From: Amphimedon queenslandica
Taxonomy: Eukaryota > Porifera > Demospongiae > Haplosclerida > Niphatidae
Direction of reading: 5' to 3'
Assembly: GCF_000090795.2 (NCBI RefSeq)
Contig: NW_003546504.1
Location: 50,068-114,067 of the forward strand
DNA length: 64,000 nucleotides
Shown: positions 34,901 through 49,900 of the stretch, in pieces
Position numbering within the stretch: position 1 is the first letter of the stretch
How the letters are laid out: every line of letters begins with the position of its first letter
The notes under the pieces: model-generated
What the model was told of the DNA's origin: nothing
Database searches by the model: none
Seen by the model: only the letters and a program-made list of their open reading frames with translations
Program-made: the position numbers and the translations under genes

Positions 34901-37900
34901 TAAATTGAAGGTTGTTATGAATCCAGCAATATAGATCCACTAGTTTAGGAAGAACTATGGCTCCAACATTTAAAGCTGGTCTTGTTAAAATAAATTGATA
35001 GAGAGTGAAGAGTTCGCATTTCTTGTCATGTAGCATAGTTGATGAAAGCAAAATAGTAAGGAAATCATCCAACTGGGTGCCACCATATATTTGGAGTTGT
35101 TTCACATTATTTCTCAAATCCCTACACATAATTAATAGATTAACAATTGACCAGTATGTTTTAAATTACCTTAAATTATTAACAATTGGGTCTCCAAATC
35201 GATTAAAGTGTTCTCTTTTCTAAAATTAAAATAATCAATTTGTCCACACAATTTTACTCTACTTTCAATGAATTCCAAGCTGGTACAAAAACATTGGTGT
35301 GTACAGTAATTTCATACTGACGTAGAGCTTTCAAAAATTCATCTTGAGTGGTACAAGTATTGTTACTGTTTAAAATTGACCAATGACTTTGAAGTTCATG
35401 TTTCATGAATGCCTACAATGAAACAAAATAGAAAAGGTAGATATCGTGGCACATATACTTTGTACAGATTTTGAATACAAGAAAACATCAAACAATCTCT
35501 TTCATCAATGGTAATGTTGCAATCTATTGCAATTTTTTCCCATAGCACATTCAAATGCAACATAGCCTCCTGAGGTGAAGGTAGCTGTTCATTGGACCAT
35601 ATTGGATGAACTAGATCTTGGTGGTGTCTTGTAGAGTTGACAACCATTGCAATACACAAGAGTCCATAGTTCATCCATTGAAGAACAAGAAGTGAAAACC
35701 AGTTTAGACTCATCCTATGGGTATAGCTGATTGGTGTGTCTTTGAGAGACATCACTTTCAAGTATTTTGCATCTACGCAGCCAGTAATCTAAAAATATAA
35801 CTCAAGTAGTTCTAAAGTTTTATCAAATTAATTATTCTTACTATAGAACCAGGCAAAAAATCTGTCTTAATGTTATTGGGTTCAAAGAGGTGAGTCCAAA
35901 AGTGAGAATCAGAAGAGCTTCCTAAAACAACAGCAGCTAGCTCGATCAAGCACTGAATGTGCATTTGATTGTCTTCATCTGTAATCGAAGCATAATAATC
36001 AACTACAGCAATAAAAATCATTACTTGGTTGTACAAAAAAATTGTGAAGTTCTTGGTTTGACAAACTCATAGGGCTGTCTGGCATAGGATTAGCCATCCA
36101 ATCAATGAAGCACCAATATTCTTTACCAATATATTGAAAAAGCTCTTCAGACAATATTGGCAATATTCTATGAGAGTTTTTCTGCAAAATTATCACGGAA
36201 AGTGGAATCATCTGTTCATTTTATAAATTACCTTATTAACAAAAAACTCGATATGAGCACTGAGAAAGACTGACATAATAAAAGTAAACTTTTCTTGCTT
36301 TGATGCATTACTACAATTATAATTATACAAGAAATTAAAATACAAATACACATTTTGTTACCATTTCACAGCAATACGATGAATGGGCTCAATTTTTTGT
36401 TTTTTGCCAGGGTATTTTATAATGGATTTCATAGCTTCATGCACAGAATTGAAAAGGGTCATCTGACTAGAGTAACATTGAGACAAAAAAGGAAGAAAAC
36501 CTTCGTTTGGTATTTGATTAAACTAAATTGATATAAAATTCATGACAATAAGACTTCAATGAGCTACCTTTAATACAGCAGTGATCTGACGAACACATTT
36601 AAAACTGGTTAACAAGGATATATTATCAATGTTATCCACTAATTCAACTTTTAATTTTCTTTCATTTCTACATACTTGAAGTACCCTAATATAAATTTAT
36701 CCTTCATTTTAGTAGCTCTTGTACTGCTAACCTCATCAGAAGTATAAGTGAATTGTCAGATATTGCAGCTGTTGAATACTTGCTTACAGCATTACTCTCA
36801 TCCAAAACTGTTTCAATGATTCCAATCTAAAAATATTGTATCATGCTGTGTATCTATTTGTTGTTACCATATTTTCATCAGTAGATCCATCATGCTGAAC
36901 AACAATATGAGCAAGTTTCTCTATGACAATTTGAATGACTGCTTGCTTCTCAATAACAAGAAGTTTTTTCTTGCTTTGACATGTTTCTGATTTGATACTT
37001 TCTGCCAACTATGAGAAATAATAAATAACAAATTATCATTATACACTTACCCTTTCATAAAATGAAAGCATGTTTGAAAATAAAACAACATCAGATATAC
37101 TAGAATCATAACTTTGCAATTTCTCCAAAACAATTTCATAATATGTATCACATAAAGGAACATTAATTGATTTCTAGAATTTCAAATGAAAATTTTAATG
37201 CCTTTAACAAGATATTATACCTGTAATTTAAATCTTAGAGAGGCACAATTTCTGTAATCATAAGGATAGTAATTGAAGCAGCTTGAAGGATCCTTTGAAT
37301 CAATTACTGAACCTAGTATTGACCTCACCTATTAAAATAAAATAATTTCTCACTTAACTATAGTGTTAGCTCACTCTGTCATTAAATAAAAGTACACCAG
37401 TTAGTTCTCTGGTGCCATAGATATGTGCTTCTTGTGGATTTTCAAGTAGTTTTTTAAGATGGTATTTGAACTTGGATTGCAACCAACTTGATGACAAATC
37501 ATGTTCCAATTCAATTCTATTCATAACTTCCCAGATCCATTTGATATCTTCATCAGTCATGTCATGAATGTGTTGGTTCACATAATACTCAACAATATGT
37601 TCACAGATCACGAAGTGGCTGTGTCTCACATCATCAAAATATTCTTGAACAAGTTGAGCTAGAGATACAGCTTTAATATACTTCTACAAAAGAGATAATG
37701 AACATGCGGCATAAAAACTAATACCTCTGATATAATATTGGCAGCTTCCATCAGCTTCAAAACAAAATTGTCAAAAGGCTGCAAAATAATTTCATCCCGT
37801 CGCTTCAGATTATTGACAAAATATATAATGGACAACACAATCAATTTCTTTTTGGTAACTGAATCTAGATCTAAATCATCATGACTTTTAAAATTGCTAA

Positions 37901-40900
37901 TCTAAAAGCTGTGGATGAAAATAAAACAATTGCATATTATTATACCACTTGATAAAATAGATCTGAAAGTTCATAAAACTTAGCACATTTCCCACTTTTA
38001 TGTAATGATCCTAATGATGTGTACAATACATCAATGCCAGTGGTCAATACACTATTTTTATTCAGATTGCTAAGTAGTTGACTTTCTACATGATATGTGT
38101 CAATATAACAAACACATTCATCTAACAGCCGTAACAAAGACAGATAATGTGAATCCAATCTATACAGGCGTAAATGATAATGCAGTGAAATAAAACGTCT
38201 TGTGAAATCATCTAAAAATGAAAGTAAAGTGGAAAACAAAAGCTTCTGCCAACCTGACTGAATACTGGCCAAATTAAAAAACTGTTTAGTAAAAATGCAC
38301 ACATCTCGAGATAGTTTCCTTGACAATGAGTCTTCTAAATAATAATCCCAGAATTCTTCATTGACTTTCATTGCTCCAATGGCAAATTTGATGATTAAAC
38401 AATCATCCTATATAGTGTTAAGTTAGCTGTAACATCTAATATTTATACATTTATAAACTTAGATTATTAAAAATTCATCATTAAATTTTTACTTAGAATT
38501 TTTAACAAAAAATGAAAGTAGTTTTGGATATAAATATCCTTTGCCAAAATATAAAATTTCCTATCATGACAATCAATAGTTTTAAATTCAACTTTTGAAC
38601 CCAAGACTTAACAATCAAAGAAGACTAGCAATAGTTAAAAGGTTATGGGCAAGGATTACCTTAAGGGTTATTTGCAAAAGTAATATTTGGTAAAATTGCT
38701 TGTGGAAAGTTCATTGGTCAACTTTATATTAGCAATTTCGTGCCACGTGCCATTGAGCATGTTTAGATTGAAACAAATGTGAGGTATTATATTGGCAATT
38801 TCTTCATAGAACTACCAATTCCTCGCCAATAAATCATGTCGTACATTATATCAAACTGTAAAATGAATCGTAGGATGAAAATCATCTGTGATGACAACAA
38901 GCTTATAAGTTCAGAGTAGCAGGCAGAAAGGCAAAACGCTAATGAAAAAGTTATTTAGGGTTTAGGATACTATTGACTATTACTAATAGCTTTGAAACTT
39001 ATTATTTTTACCTTGCTTTGTTCAATAAGCTCTTCAGTTTTTTTAATAATGTGATCTTTATCATTGTCAGTGGACGCTGAATTGATGTCATGAGCCCAAG
39101 TTGTTTCTGAATTTTCTAAATATTCTTCTTCGTCATTAATATCAACTGATTGCAGATATTGTTTGAAAACTTGATTGATAATGTTCTCCATGGCATCAAA
39201 TATAAGATTGAAAAAAGGAATTTTCGGAGAAGAGAAGTCCTTCACTGTATCAATATGTGATTGTTTTGTCAAAATTGCTACTTCTAACTGCAGCTGTTGC
39301 AATGAATCAGGAATTGGAAGAATACTAAGTATTTCACATATTAACTTTGTGTTTGGAACAATATTTTCATCATACTGGTGAAGCGTGTGCATCACAAATT
39401 GTTGATTCATAATGCAAATAAAATAAAGAACTAATTCTTTATAGCTAGACTTGATAGTCTCTTCAACCGCTTGTGACAGTGTGCAACTTGAACGATAAGT
39501 AACAGCAAAACGAGCAATTTTAAAAGTGAGCTCATGCATTGCTTCTTGCTGCCAAAACGAATAGAATCTTTTACTAAGGACAGAAGATATTTCATCAATC
39601 TTTAATAATGCTGTCCAGTACAAACAAATTTCCTGGAATTGAGCATCTTTGGGAGGAAAATCTTTTAACTGCTTCATTGTGATACTCCCAGAGCTCAAAA
39701 CAATAGTTTCACTTAGCAAATCTGTCCACACAAAATCATGAACAAAAATATCATGCATTTTACACTCAGAAGATGCAGTACTTTTCTCCAATAAACATAT
39801 ATCAAGCCATTTCTCAATATTGATATACTGTACTCCTTTCATTTCACCAATTTTGTCCAAATATACATGTTGCCACCCATCTAAGAAAAGTGTTGGATAG
39901 CAACAATTGTAAAACATTTGCGGTGGAAAATGTAGGATAAAAAAGATAAGTTTGTTACAGTGCAGTTGCTGATAGAAGCACTCACTTTCCTCAATCAGTA
40001 TTCTAGCATGATTAATAGTGTCCTTAGCTAGCTCATTCATATTTGCAAATAAAAGTAAGACTTCAGTTGGAGTATTTGAGTTATCACATTCCAAAAACAT
40101 CCTCAAAATATCTTGAATTTTTTCTTGACTTGTTGCATGAGACATAATGTAAGTATGAAATTTTCTTTCTTCATCAAAGCAGAAAAATTCTTGCATTTTT
40201 TCCTTTTCCTGTGTATACTTTGAATGGCAAGAAGTATAATTTGGAATCATCTCCATTATACTTTGAGAGGTATGTGTAAAACAAAGAAATTTTTTTGCTA
40301 CAAATTCTTTTCTAAAAATTAAGGCAACATCAAATTATAACAAAATATCATTTTACCTTTTATCAAGAAGCTGATACTGTTCTTGTATAAAATTATGCAA
40401 CGAAAAGTGATGCTGATATCGAATATAGCACTTCTTATAAAAATCAGGAATTGTTTCATCTGTCCCACAGCAAGTAACTAGCCCTTCAGGACTCATAATG
40501 CGTATCAACTGATAATGAAGAAATATCACTATTAATTCTTGTAATAATTTCAATGACAACTGTGATGACACTTTGTTGCCCTTAACTGTCATTCTTGCAA
40601 CTTCATTTATACTTTCAAAGTCAATAGGATCATCCAAAAATTTTTGAACTATATCTTTATCATTTTTAGAAATTGAATTTATAGCAAATAAAACAGCTTC
40701 AGAAAACAATTCATAATGACCCTAAAATGAGAAACAACTTAAACCATTAACTAAAATCAGAAACTTACCACATCAATACATGTTCCATAAACAAGATGGA
40801 ATTGCCTTAAAAGGCATAATGCAAGAAAATCAACCTTTGAAGAGGGCTCAAAATCAGCTCCAATGGATGACGCATTCGCACTATCAGTAACATGCTGAGT

Positions 40901-43900
40901 AGGCAAGACTAAAAGCATGAGAGAGTCTATCGTTTGTTCAGTGAATCCATAAAAACATGACTTTCCACAATTTTTCACAAAATCTTCAACCTAAAATTTT
41001 TATGGAGAAAGTGTCATTGTGATTCAATATAAAACTTACATTGTTCTTAGCATACACTAAGATATTTTTTATGTGATATTGGCATGACGACAAGGATTCC
41101 TGAAATAACACTTCATGGCTCAAGCTGTACTTCTCAAAACGATTTAAAAAAGGTTTGCTTGTTTTTGATTTGTCGGAATTATTAATAATAACAGCACAAT
41201 TAAAAAAAGGGCTAACTCTTGTTGGTTTAATAATTGTACCGATTGCCACGTTGGCAAACAATACTTTTTCATTGGTTCCAGGCGTATTGATGCACAAGAA
41301 CCTTTGATTAAAAAGATCATAAAAATTCTCTTGAATTTCTTCAGCTTGATAAATAAGAGTAGTATGGCCTACTCTAGCTGCATGCCTTATTGCAGCAGTT
41401 GTATATAACTATAAGTTTAGATAATCATAAAAATAACTATTATTAATTATTTTAATGCATACCTTCTGTGAATTATCATCAAAAGGAAACCTGGAACAAG
41501 ATAAAATTTTGGTTGCATCTCTTCGAAATATATCGAATCGAAATAGCAATCGTACTAATGACTGATCTTCACTGCTGTCAATAAGAAGCTTGTATCGAAC
41601 TTGATTCTCAGAAGATAAGTCTCTGTCAGTATTTCTAAAACTTGATTGGAGAAGTTGAATCAATGATTGCTTTTTAACATTTTCTGGATTAAAATTAATC
41701 TGTAAAGTAATAGTGAAAATTAAAACTAAAAAAGTTAATCCTTACTGCTTTGAAAAAAACTTGTACAATGCTGCTGAAATCTTTAGTGCCATTAAAATTG
41801 TGGCCTAATGCTTCCATAACAGCTTGAGGCTTAATGACATCATCTTGGTGATTCTTAGAATGCCCAAGGTAAGCAAAAAAGTGGATAAAGTCACGAAGCC
41901 CAAAGAATTGACGAATATGTGGTCTGCGGCTGTCATTCATCAAATTTTCATACACTTCAACTATGTTAGTGATCATGGTCTCTTCATCCCTGTTCCAGGA
42001 GATAGGCAGATTGCCAGCAGTTAAAGAGTATTTAGCTAGTTGAACAAGATCTTGAGATGAAATCTCACTCCGATACATAGTGACTGTTCTGTTTGTCTTG
42101 GCAGCATCCAATATATCATTGGAAATACCAACAAACGAAACCTATAATGAGACACACTGATATTGTACAGAAATATATTTGTCAGGATTTTAACTTTGCT
42201 AATTTTGCAATTATAAAAAATTCATAATCTGTTTATTATATATACTAATAATGTGCACACAGTAAAAAAGTGAATTTTTCCTCACAAATATGCAATTTTT
42301 GTGAAATAATATTTTTACAAAATACCCCTTAAAAACAATAACAATCTATATGAGTAATGATGTTAAAAACTTACTAAAGGTTCATCATCCAAAAAATGGT
42401 GAAGTACTTTCAATGATTCATGACTATCTTCTGGCAATCCTGCTTCATCCATCATTACAACAGCAAGCCTCCTGGTGTTATCTATTGTTTGCTGTCGGTT
42501 AATTGCTCTTTTAAAAACTGTTTCGATCTCTGAAGATGTAGATTTTTTTGAGCACTGGTAAGGATGAGGATCAAGGCATTTAAATGTATTGCAGTCTTTT
42601 AGTTCATTATTTTTAGATTCTTGGCCTTGGCAGTTGTGAATTGCTATTTTAAAGGATAGAGTCTTAGATGATCCAGGTGGGCCAACAATAAAAATTGGTA
42701 CATGAGCCATAGTACATATTATGATAGCATATATGTTTTCTTTTAAGGCAAATGTTGGAGCTATGCCAGCAGAAAAATCAATGACACGATCAACCCAGTT
42801 CAGTTCATCATTTAGAGATTGTACAAAGTTTTGACCACAAGTATCAAAAAGACTTGAATAGCACATCATTTGTTCCTTGAAGTCTTCTCTATCACATATA
42901 TTGAGTCTGAAATAGTAAACAAGTGCTACAGCAACATAAAAAGCCCGGGTCATGATTTGTATGTCATTTTCTATTTTTCCATATTTCGTATCCTTTTTGA
43001 ACCATGTCTCTAACCAAACATGCAATTGAAAAACACGCTTTATATCTCGTTGACTAACAGTACTTTTAGCATAAAGTTCTGCTTTTTTCTCTTCAAGATA
43101 ACTTTCAGTATTCAAGATACTTTTTAAATGCTTAAATGCATATGCTCTCATTAGTTCCTGCGCTCTTGCAATTATTTCAGCTACAATTTTACAAACATTT
43201 TTACTCCTGTCTTCATAAGTGAGAAGAAGCATTTTATGAATATACTCATTTTCATCTTTTGCTTCCAACTGACCATATTCCCATTTAAGAATGCTGAGGG
43301 TGTGAGGAAGAGATTGGACGTAATAGGATGCATTGAACCAGCTGTCATTTTGCTTAGCTAGCATGGCCAAACTATTACCCCTGTGTGGATTACATGCAGC
43401 AACAATAAAAATGTTCTCGGCTAAGGCCTATAAAAATTCAGTACATTATCAATACTTTCAATTAAAACATACTCGTCCATTTACAGCTTTATCAATAATG
43501 ACTTCTTTAAGGTAGCCAGGACAAGAAGATGTATTAATTTCATCAAAAAATACCTACATACATGTTATATACTTCCATTCACAAAAAACCAACTAAAATA
43601 ACTTACAGTAATAATTGGTTTTTGATACTGGAGTACAGTACTGTGGTGTTTCTTGTAGCATTCAAGTAACATTAATGCATGTTGGTTAACACTGACTAAA
43701 AATTCCTCTATTTTCTTTGGTTTCATATCTACAAAAAATAAATAAAAGAAAATAAAATAATTAATTATAAGTATATTAGCTACATACCAGAGTGAAGGCT
43801 CAGTTTATAAAATATAGACTTTAATTCGCCATAAAGTATACCATTGATAACGTGGGCCATAGACTACAAAGATATGAGCATTACCTTAATAGCATAACAG

Positions 43901-46900
43901 AATTAAGTGCATGATTTACTATAGTATCATCAGTTTCTTTTTCATCTTGAATACTTCTCAAAAAGTCAAATAATGGTTTGTCAGTATGAGAATCAGTTGG
44001 AAGCTCAATATTACCCACCAATGGATCATACACAATCTTAAGCAGTTCAATTTTGATCTTGGTATATGTGATACTAGAAACTGCTAGTTTTAGAACATCA
44101 TGTAAAGTTTTAAAAGATATTTTTCTTTTTGAGGCCTTTAAATCTGTTTTGACTGTCAAAATGAGATTACTTGCTCGGGCACCAATTGTAACACTTTTCT
44201 CCACTTTTGTCATTAATTCATATAAAAAATTCTACTTAAAGCAATAAAAATTATATATTTAGTAAAAATATACTTTGTATGTACCTGCATATCATTTTTA
44301 AGGGAAAGAAACTGTTGCTTCCATGAGTCATTCCAAAGTGAAGATAACATTTGCAGTAGAAATGTTTTACCAACTCCTGTCTCACCTTCAAGAATAACAG
44401 GCATACCACATTCTCTCCGTTCATGAATAGTAAGCATTTTTCTAACAAAATCTTTAGTTAGGACATATTTCTTCTCCTTAATTAGAGTAATACAGTTTGA
44501 ATCATCTGTTTTCACATTAAGTGCTGCAGAGAGGCAATCATGAAAATAATGGTCAGACATTGGTTCACTAAAAAAAACAAAGTCACTGATTAAATATGTA
44601 CATGCATCCTCACAGTTTTACGCCAATTGCTCTTAACTGTCTACGTTTCTCTTGAGATGGTATACCAGTACAAAAAAATTTGAACACAATTCCTCCATTT
44701 TTGTCAACATCATAAATAACCTTTTACCAGGATTAAGTACATTTCTTATTAAAATAATTATGATACCTGTTGATGCTCATCAGTTGCCTGTATTACTGAA
44801 CTTTTACAAAAGTCTTCAACTTCTTCTTTCATTAAATTGAACAATGTTGATCTCATGTTTTTTGGACTAAACCCTGTCAATCCTTCACCTTTATCATCCT
44901 TTATAAGACTACCATCTTTTACATCTTGCAAAAAACACAGTTGAAAGCAATCTTCAAGCAACTTGCACCTTCTTTCCATGTATCTACATTTATGATTAAC
45001 ATGTCAACTGATTGCAGCATACATATACTTACTTCAAATATACAGCCTGCAATAACTTTGACTGAGCAATACTATGCTTAAAATTATGTTGCAGTATACT
45101 TCTACATTCTTCAGCTGAAAGATCTTGATAAATGTTTCCAATTTTTATAGGAGATGACCTTTGTCCTGGAAAGTCTATGATGTATAGTGACATGACTCAC
45201 AATGCTACAGATACATTAAAATTACCAGTATATAAATGATCCAAATTATTATTTTGAGATGCTTTGAGATACTTACACACCAGCTGTGTTCCTTGATAAT
45301 GCTCAATATCAAATTCCATTTTGGGAATCATTTGTTCCCCAAGTAAAGTCAAAGCTGGAAAGAGCTCACAAAACTTGTTGAAAGATTTAGTAACATCACA
45401 ATTTACATTCCAATAAGGAACCTATAAGCATAGTAACTGAACAAACAACATATAAATTTACTTCAATATACACATCAGTTGACATGCCACTAGGTAAGCA
45501 CAATGAACGGCAATGTGACTGCTGTTTGGTGTCTACAGATATTTCAACATATCCCAAAACAAAATAATCAAAAAAGAACCAATTCACATCATCAACCAAT
45601 TGATTAAATTTCAGTTTGTGATTTTCATCACTTTCCTATGTATTACAACTAGACCAAATTAAACATCTTCCTGCTACTTACCTCAGGAAGAAACAATGAT
45701 ATATTGTAGTAATAAAGCATTCCATATTGCTGTAAGGAAACTTTTGTTAATTGCTTAAACATTCCTTTTCTACTAAATGTTTCATCAATACTTATTGATA
45801 CATAATTTTGATCCTTATTTATTTTCCTGGATTGCTTATTTATATGATCTTTTATTTCACTTCTAATGTAATGTGTTTTTCCACAGCCTAGTTAAACTTG
45901 TTACAACAGTAAGTCTGATTCTAATACCTACCAGATGGTCCATAAATGACTCTGAAGTTTCTAAATTCTTTGCCAAGCCTTTCTAATTTGCACTTTTCTC
46001 TCACATTCTCAACATCTGACATACATGTATGACTAATTTCCTATGAAAAAAAACTAGACTACATGGTATATATTGTTTGAATAGGTACCTGTTTATCAAT
46101 CCATTGTATGTGACAAAACAAAGATGGAGAATACTCAACAAGAAATAAACTCAGGCTATAATTAATTTTTTTATCTAAGAAACTTGACCTTAGCATGGAA
46201 CATCTTTTCAACAGAACCTAATAGGAAATATCTGTTAATAATTGACATAAAAATTTTTGAACTAACTCTTTGCAGTTCATTATTAATAGTGTTAACTCCC
46301 AAAATGAGGTATTTCATTTTTGAAAAGTCACTAGAATTAATTCTGTCAAAAAACAATTCAATATCTTCTTCAATAGTAGCCACTGAGCAGCGGAGAAGTT
46401 GAAAATACGAAGGAATCTTTTTAAAAATCCATAGGATCAAGTTCATCAGTTCCAAATTACTGTAACAAAATGCTGAAATTAATGAAATTTTGAAGGTTCT
46501 TTCCTTGTTAAGATTCAAATCACTTCTAAGACATTTTGAGAGATATGGATGTATTATATCACTTTGTACAAGAAAATACAAAAAACTTCCAACTCTTTCA
46601 ACAGGATGTACATTAGCATCAGAAACGAGCTCAGGAATCATCTATTATTATTATAGCATAAATACCGTATAGATGGTAATTTTTGTTGTACATGCTTCAT
46701 TTTAGTGGTTTTTGGGCTTAACATGAAATTAAAACCAACAAAATCATTACTGGCTGTAAACTGTTAACAAAAAATTGCGACCACAAATTGCCCCACTAGG
46801 AACAAGCCGCAAAATATTAGACCCAAGAAAATAACCTGCTATACGGTAATAAGAACCTATACTGATCCATTTACCTTAATTGTACTCTTTAAACAGGAAC

Positions 46901-49900
46901 GCCCATTAATGTCAAGTATGAAAAGAAATCCAATTTCATGCAATAATGTTTCAATATCACAAAAGTCCTCCATGATCCTCTCATGAATTGAAATTAACCT
47001 TTTTGTACTCAAAAAAGATAAAATTTGATATTCTTCCCTAAATTTTTTAGTGTCACTTTTAAAAGATTCCAGTTTTTTCTTACTCAAGTCGAGCTAATAA
47101 TAGTATAAAGCAATTAAAGTATCATAATAATAATTAACTAACTTCTGACATCAAAATTCCCCATCCTTCTTGCCAACCAGACACCCAACTATCCAATTCA
47201 TTTGAAGGTACATGTATATTATCTTTTTCTCTCCATTGTAAGAAGCAAGGGTTTAAATGAAACGTTCTTACTTCCTCCTTCCTGTATTCAGGATGACCAG
47301 TGCAATGTAGATCAGAATAACAATCAAGAAGTTCAAAAGCAATTTTTTTAAACTAAAAAATTTATAGTTAAAACATACTTAAACCTAATTAGTCTGACCT
47401 GCACAAACCACTTCAGGCAAAAATATACCAGTGATGGAGACTTGAAATTTACAAACAATAATTTTCGTGAAAAATCATTAATTGTGCTAACAGTCCAATC
47501 TTCATTGTCCAGGCAAGACTGTTGTGGAATAACATGCATATGACCTACAAAAATATATTACAAATGCCAAGGATGCAGGCTTGAAAATAAATTTATTGTA
47601 ACAAAAATGATAGGTCCTTAACGGCTCCATGAAACATACAGAAGCAGCAAAATATTGATACATTCCAGATATTATGTGTAAAATATACCTGTATTATAAT
47701 ACTTTAATGTGTTGAAGGCAGTAAATTTTATTTTAACTTAATTAAAATTTAGGCTAAAGCCGCTACAATGTTAAAGCCCTTATGCTATGCAAAAAAAATC
47801 ACAACTTACTCAAGAAAGTGAAATGTATGCTTCTAAGCCCAAAATATACAAGGCAACATATGTTGCTAGCAACTTCTGTGGTTACTTTGATTTTGTATAA
47901 GAATAGAAATTTGTTCTATTTATGGAACAAGCTCGATCATTACAAGATCAAAGCAACCACGAAAGTTGCTAGCAACATGTTGCCTAGCTAGTATATGTTC
48001 ACGGGCGTACCCAGGGAAGGATGCTGATGGTGTCCAAAGCGCACCACAATTTTGACCACACCCCTTTTTATGGCACCAAAATATTGTTTTCACCATTTTC
48101 AAAAATTATGTAACGGTAATTTTAGGTCACGGTAATTTTAGGTGCTTCCTATTGCCCTTTAAAGCACTGGAAAATGCTGAGATTGAGGCTAAAATGATTG
48201 TTAAGTGTGCTGAATAACTTTCTCAAGACATTTAGCAGTGATATGAGACACCAGAACTTAAAGAAGCAGAAGAAAAAAATGTTAATTCTTCAGGCTAATG
48301 GGGGTGCTCAAGCACCCTCAGCACCCCCCTAAATCCACCCCTGTATGTTGGCTGGAATTTACATTTAAATATTAACAAAAACATTTTTGCATACAAAAGG
48401 CAGACACTCTCAAAGGTTAAATTATGATTGCCAAAAGTAGCCATACAGCAGCAGCACTATCAGTTTCATTTATCATTATTTTCTTATAATGCTCAATTTT
48501 AGAGCTCTTTGTCTTTTGTCTTGCACAAAAACTTTTTAACATCAATGCAGATGCAGTGTCCAATTTATAATAGTCCATTGATATGTGAAACTGATGATGC
48601 TACTCCAAGGTAAGAGCTGCTTTTTGGTCTGTAATGATGGCAGGAACTGTCGTGTGAAAGGCTAGTGTCTTCTAAAAATAGGACAATCCAAAATCAGACA
48701 CAGAGAACACCTGCCTCCACTTTCTTGTATGTGAAAAATTTTCGTGGCCCAAAATTTTGTGGATTTTGCATTTTTTTCAACATTCCCAAAAAAATCCGCG
48801 AAAATCAATTTAATACGGTTCAAGATGGCCTAAAAGTAGAAAGCCACAAAAATTAAAGCCACAAAATTGATTTTTAAACAGATCCGTGAAAATTTTGGGC
48901 CATAAAAATTTCCCGCTATACAATAGCTTGTATGCCCACATAGTAATTAACAAAAATGCCAGCTAGAAAAACTGGAATAATTTATTACATATATGTAAAG
49001 CTTAATCAACAAAATAAAATTTAACCAAACTAAGGCCTGGCCTATGAATGAACAAAAGCTTTTTCAAAGTCACTGCTAATGATAAACTAGATATTGTTAT
49101 GATTTTTCACCAAAATAAAGATCACACCAAAGGAAAAACATTATAAGAAGAAAATTACTAAATTAGAATACAAATCAGAAAGATAATTCAATTTTTTGCC
49201 AACAATAACTACAATCATTCTAACATACAATGTATAGACCAGCTGACCAGTACATAACAGAATGATATCATGGTTAATTTTCCTAAATGCGCAAACTTAA
49301 ACCAACTAAATAAATTGTAGTTAACTAATATAATGATATAGCTTAAAATAAAAACTAACAGATAACTATCAAACAAACCTCTTTCCTCAATTTTCATAAA
49401 TGTTAATGTCAACTGCACTCCAGTTTCTTTAGAAAACTTATAATTATAAACACCAGAAGACTGTATGCTACGAAGAAGTTTCTCTTTGTTCTGAGGAGCC
49501 TCTTCCTAAGTAATTGAGATATTATCATTGTTGTAGAGTAGGTACAACTTACTTCAAAAATGTTGAACCACATTCTAATGAGATTCATACCTTGATTCAC
49601 AAATGACAATTGTGATATGGCTTCTGAAATGTTTCCAATGCTGATGATATCATTCCAAAAAGCTAATAGACTACTTTCATGTCTAAGAAAGGGAAACACC
49701 AAACTCATTGTGTTCTGGAATGCACTTAAAAGTTGTTCATCATGATTTTCATGAAGTAGTTCCACAGTTACAAGTTGGCACTCTAAACGAAATGTTTGAT
49801 AGCCATCATCAGACTGATATCCTCTTTCACAAGCAAATTCATAAAGCTTACGTAATTGCTCTATGTGTTTACTCACAAATAATTGAAGATATGAATTTCC

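Noticed and set aside
38600-38870. Another CCGTATAGC-type MITE in the 38.4-39.0 kb intron
   Set aside because: Contains a GTGCCATTGAGCATG motif resembling the family interior, but I could not find matching termini.
48665-48856. 63-codon frame
   Set aside because: Overlaps a degraded inverted-repeat element.
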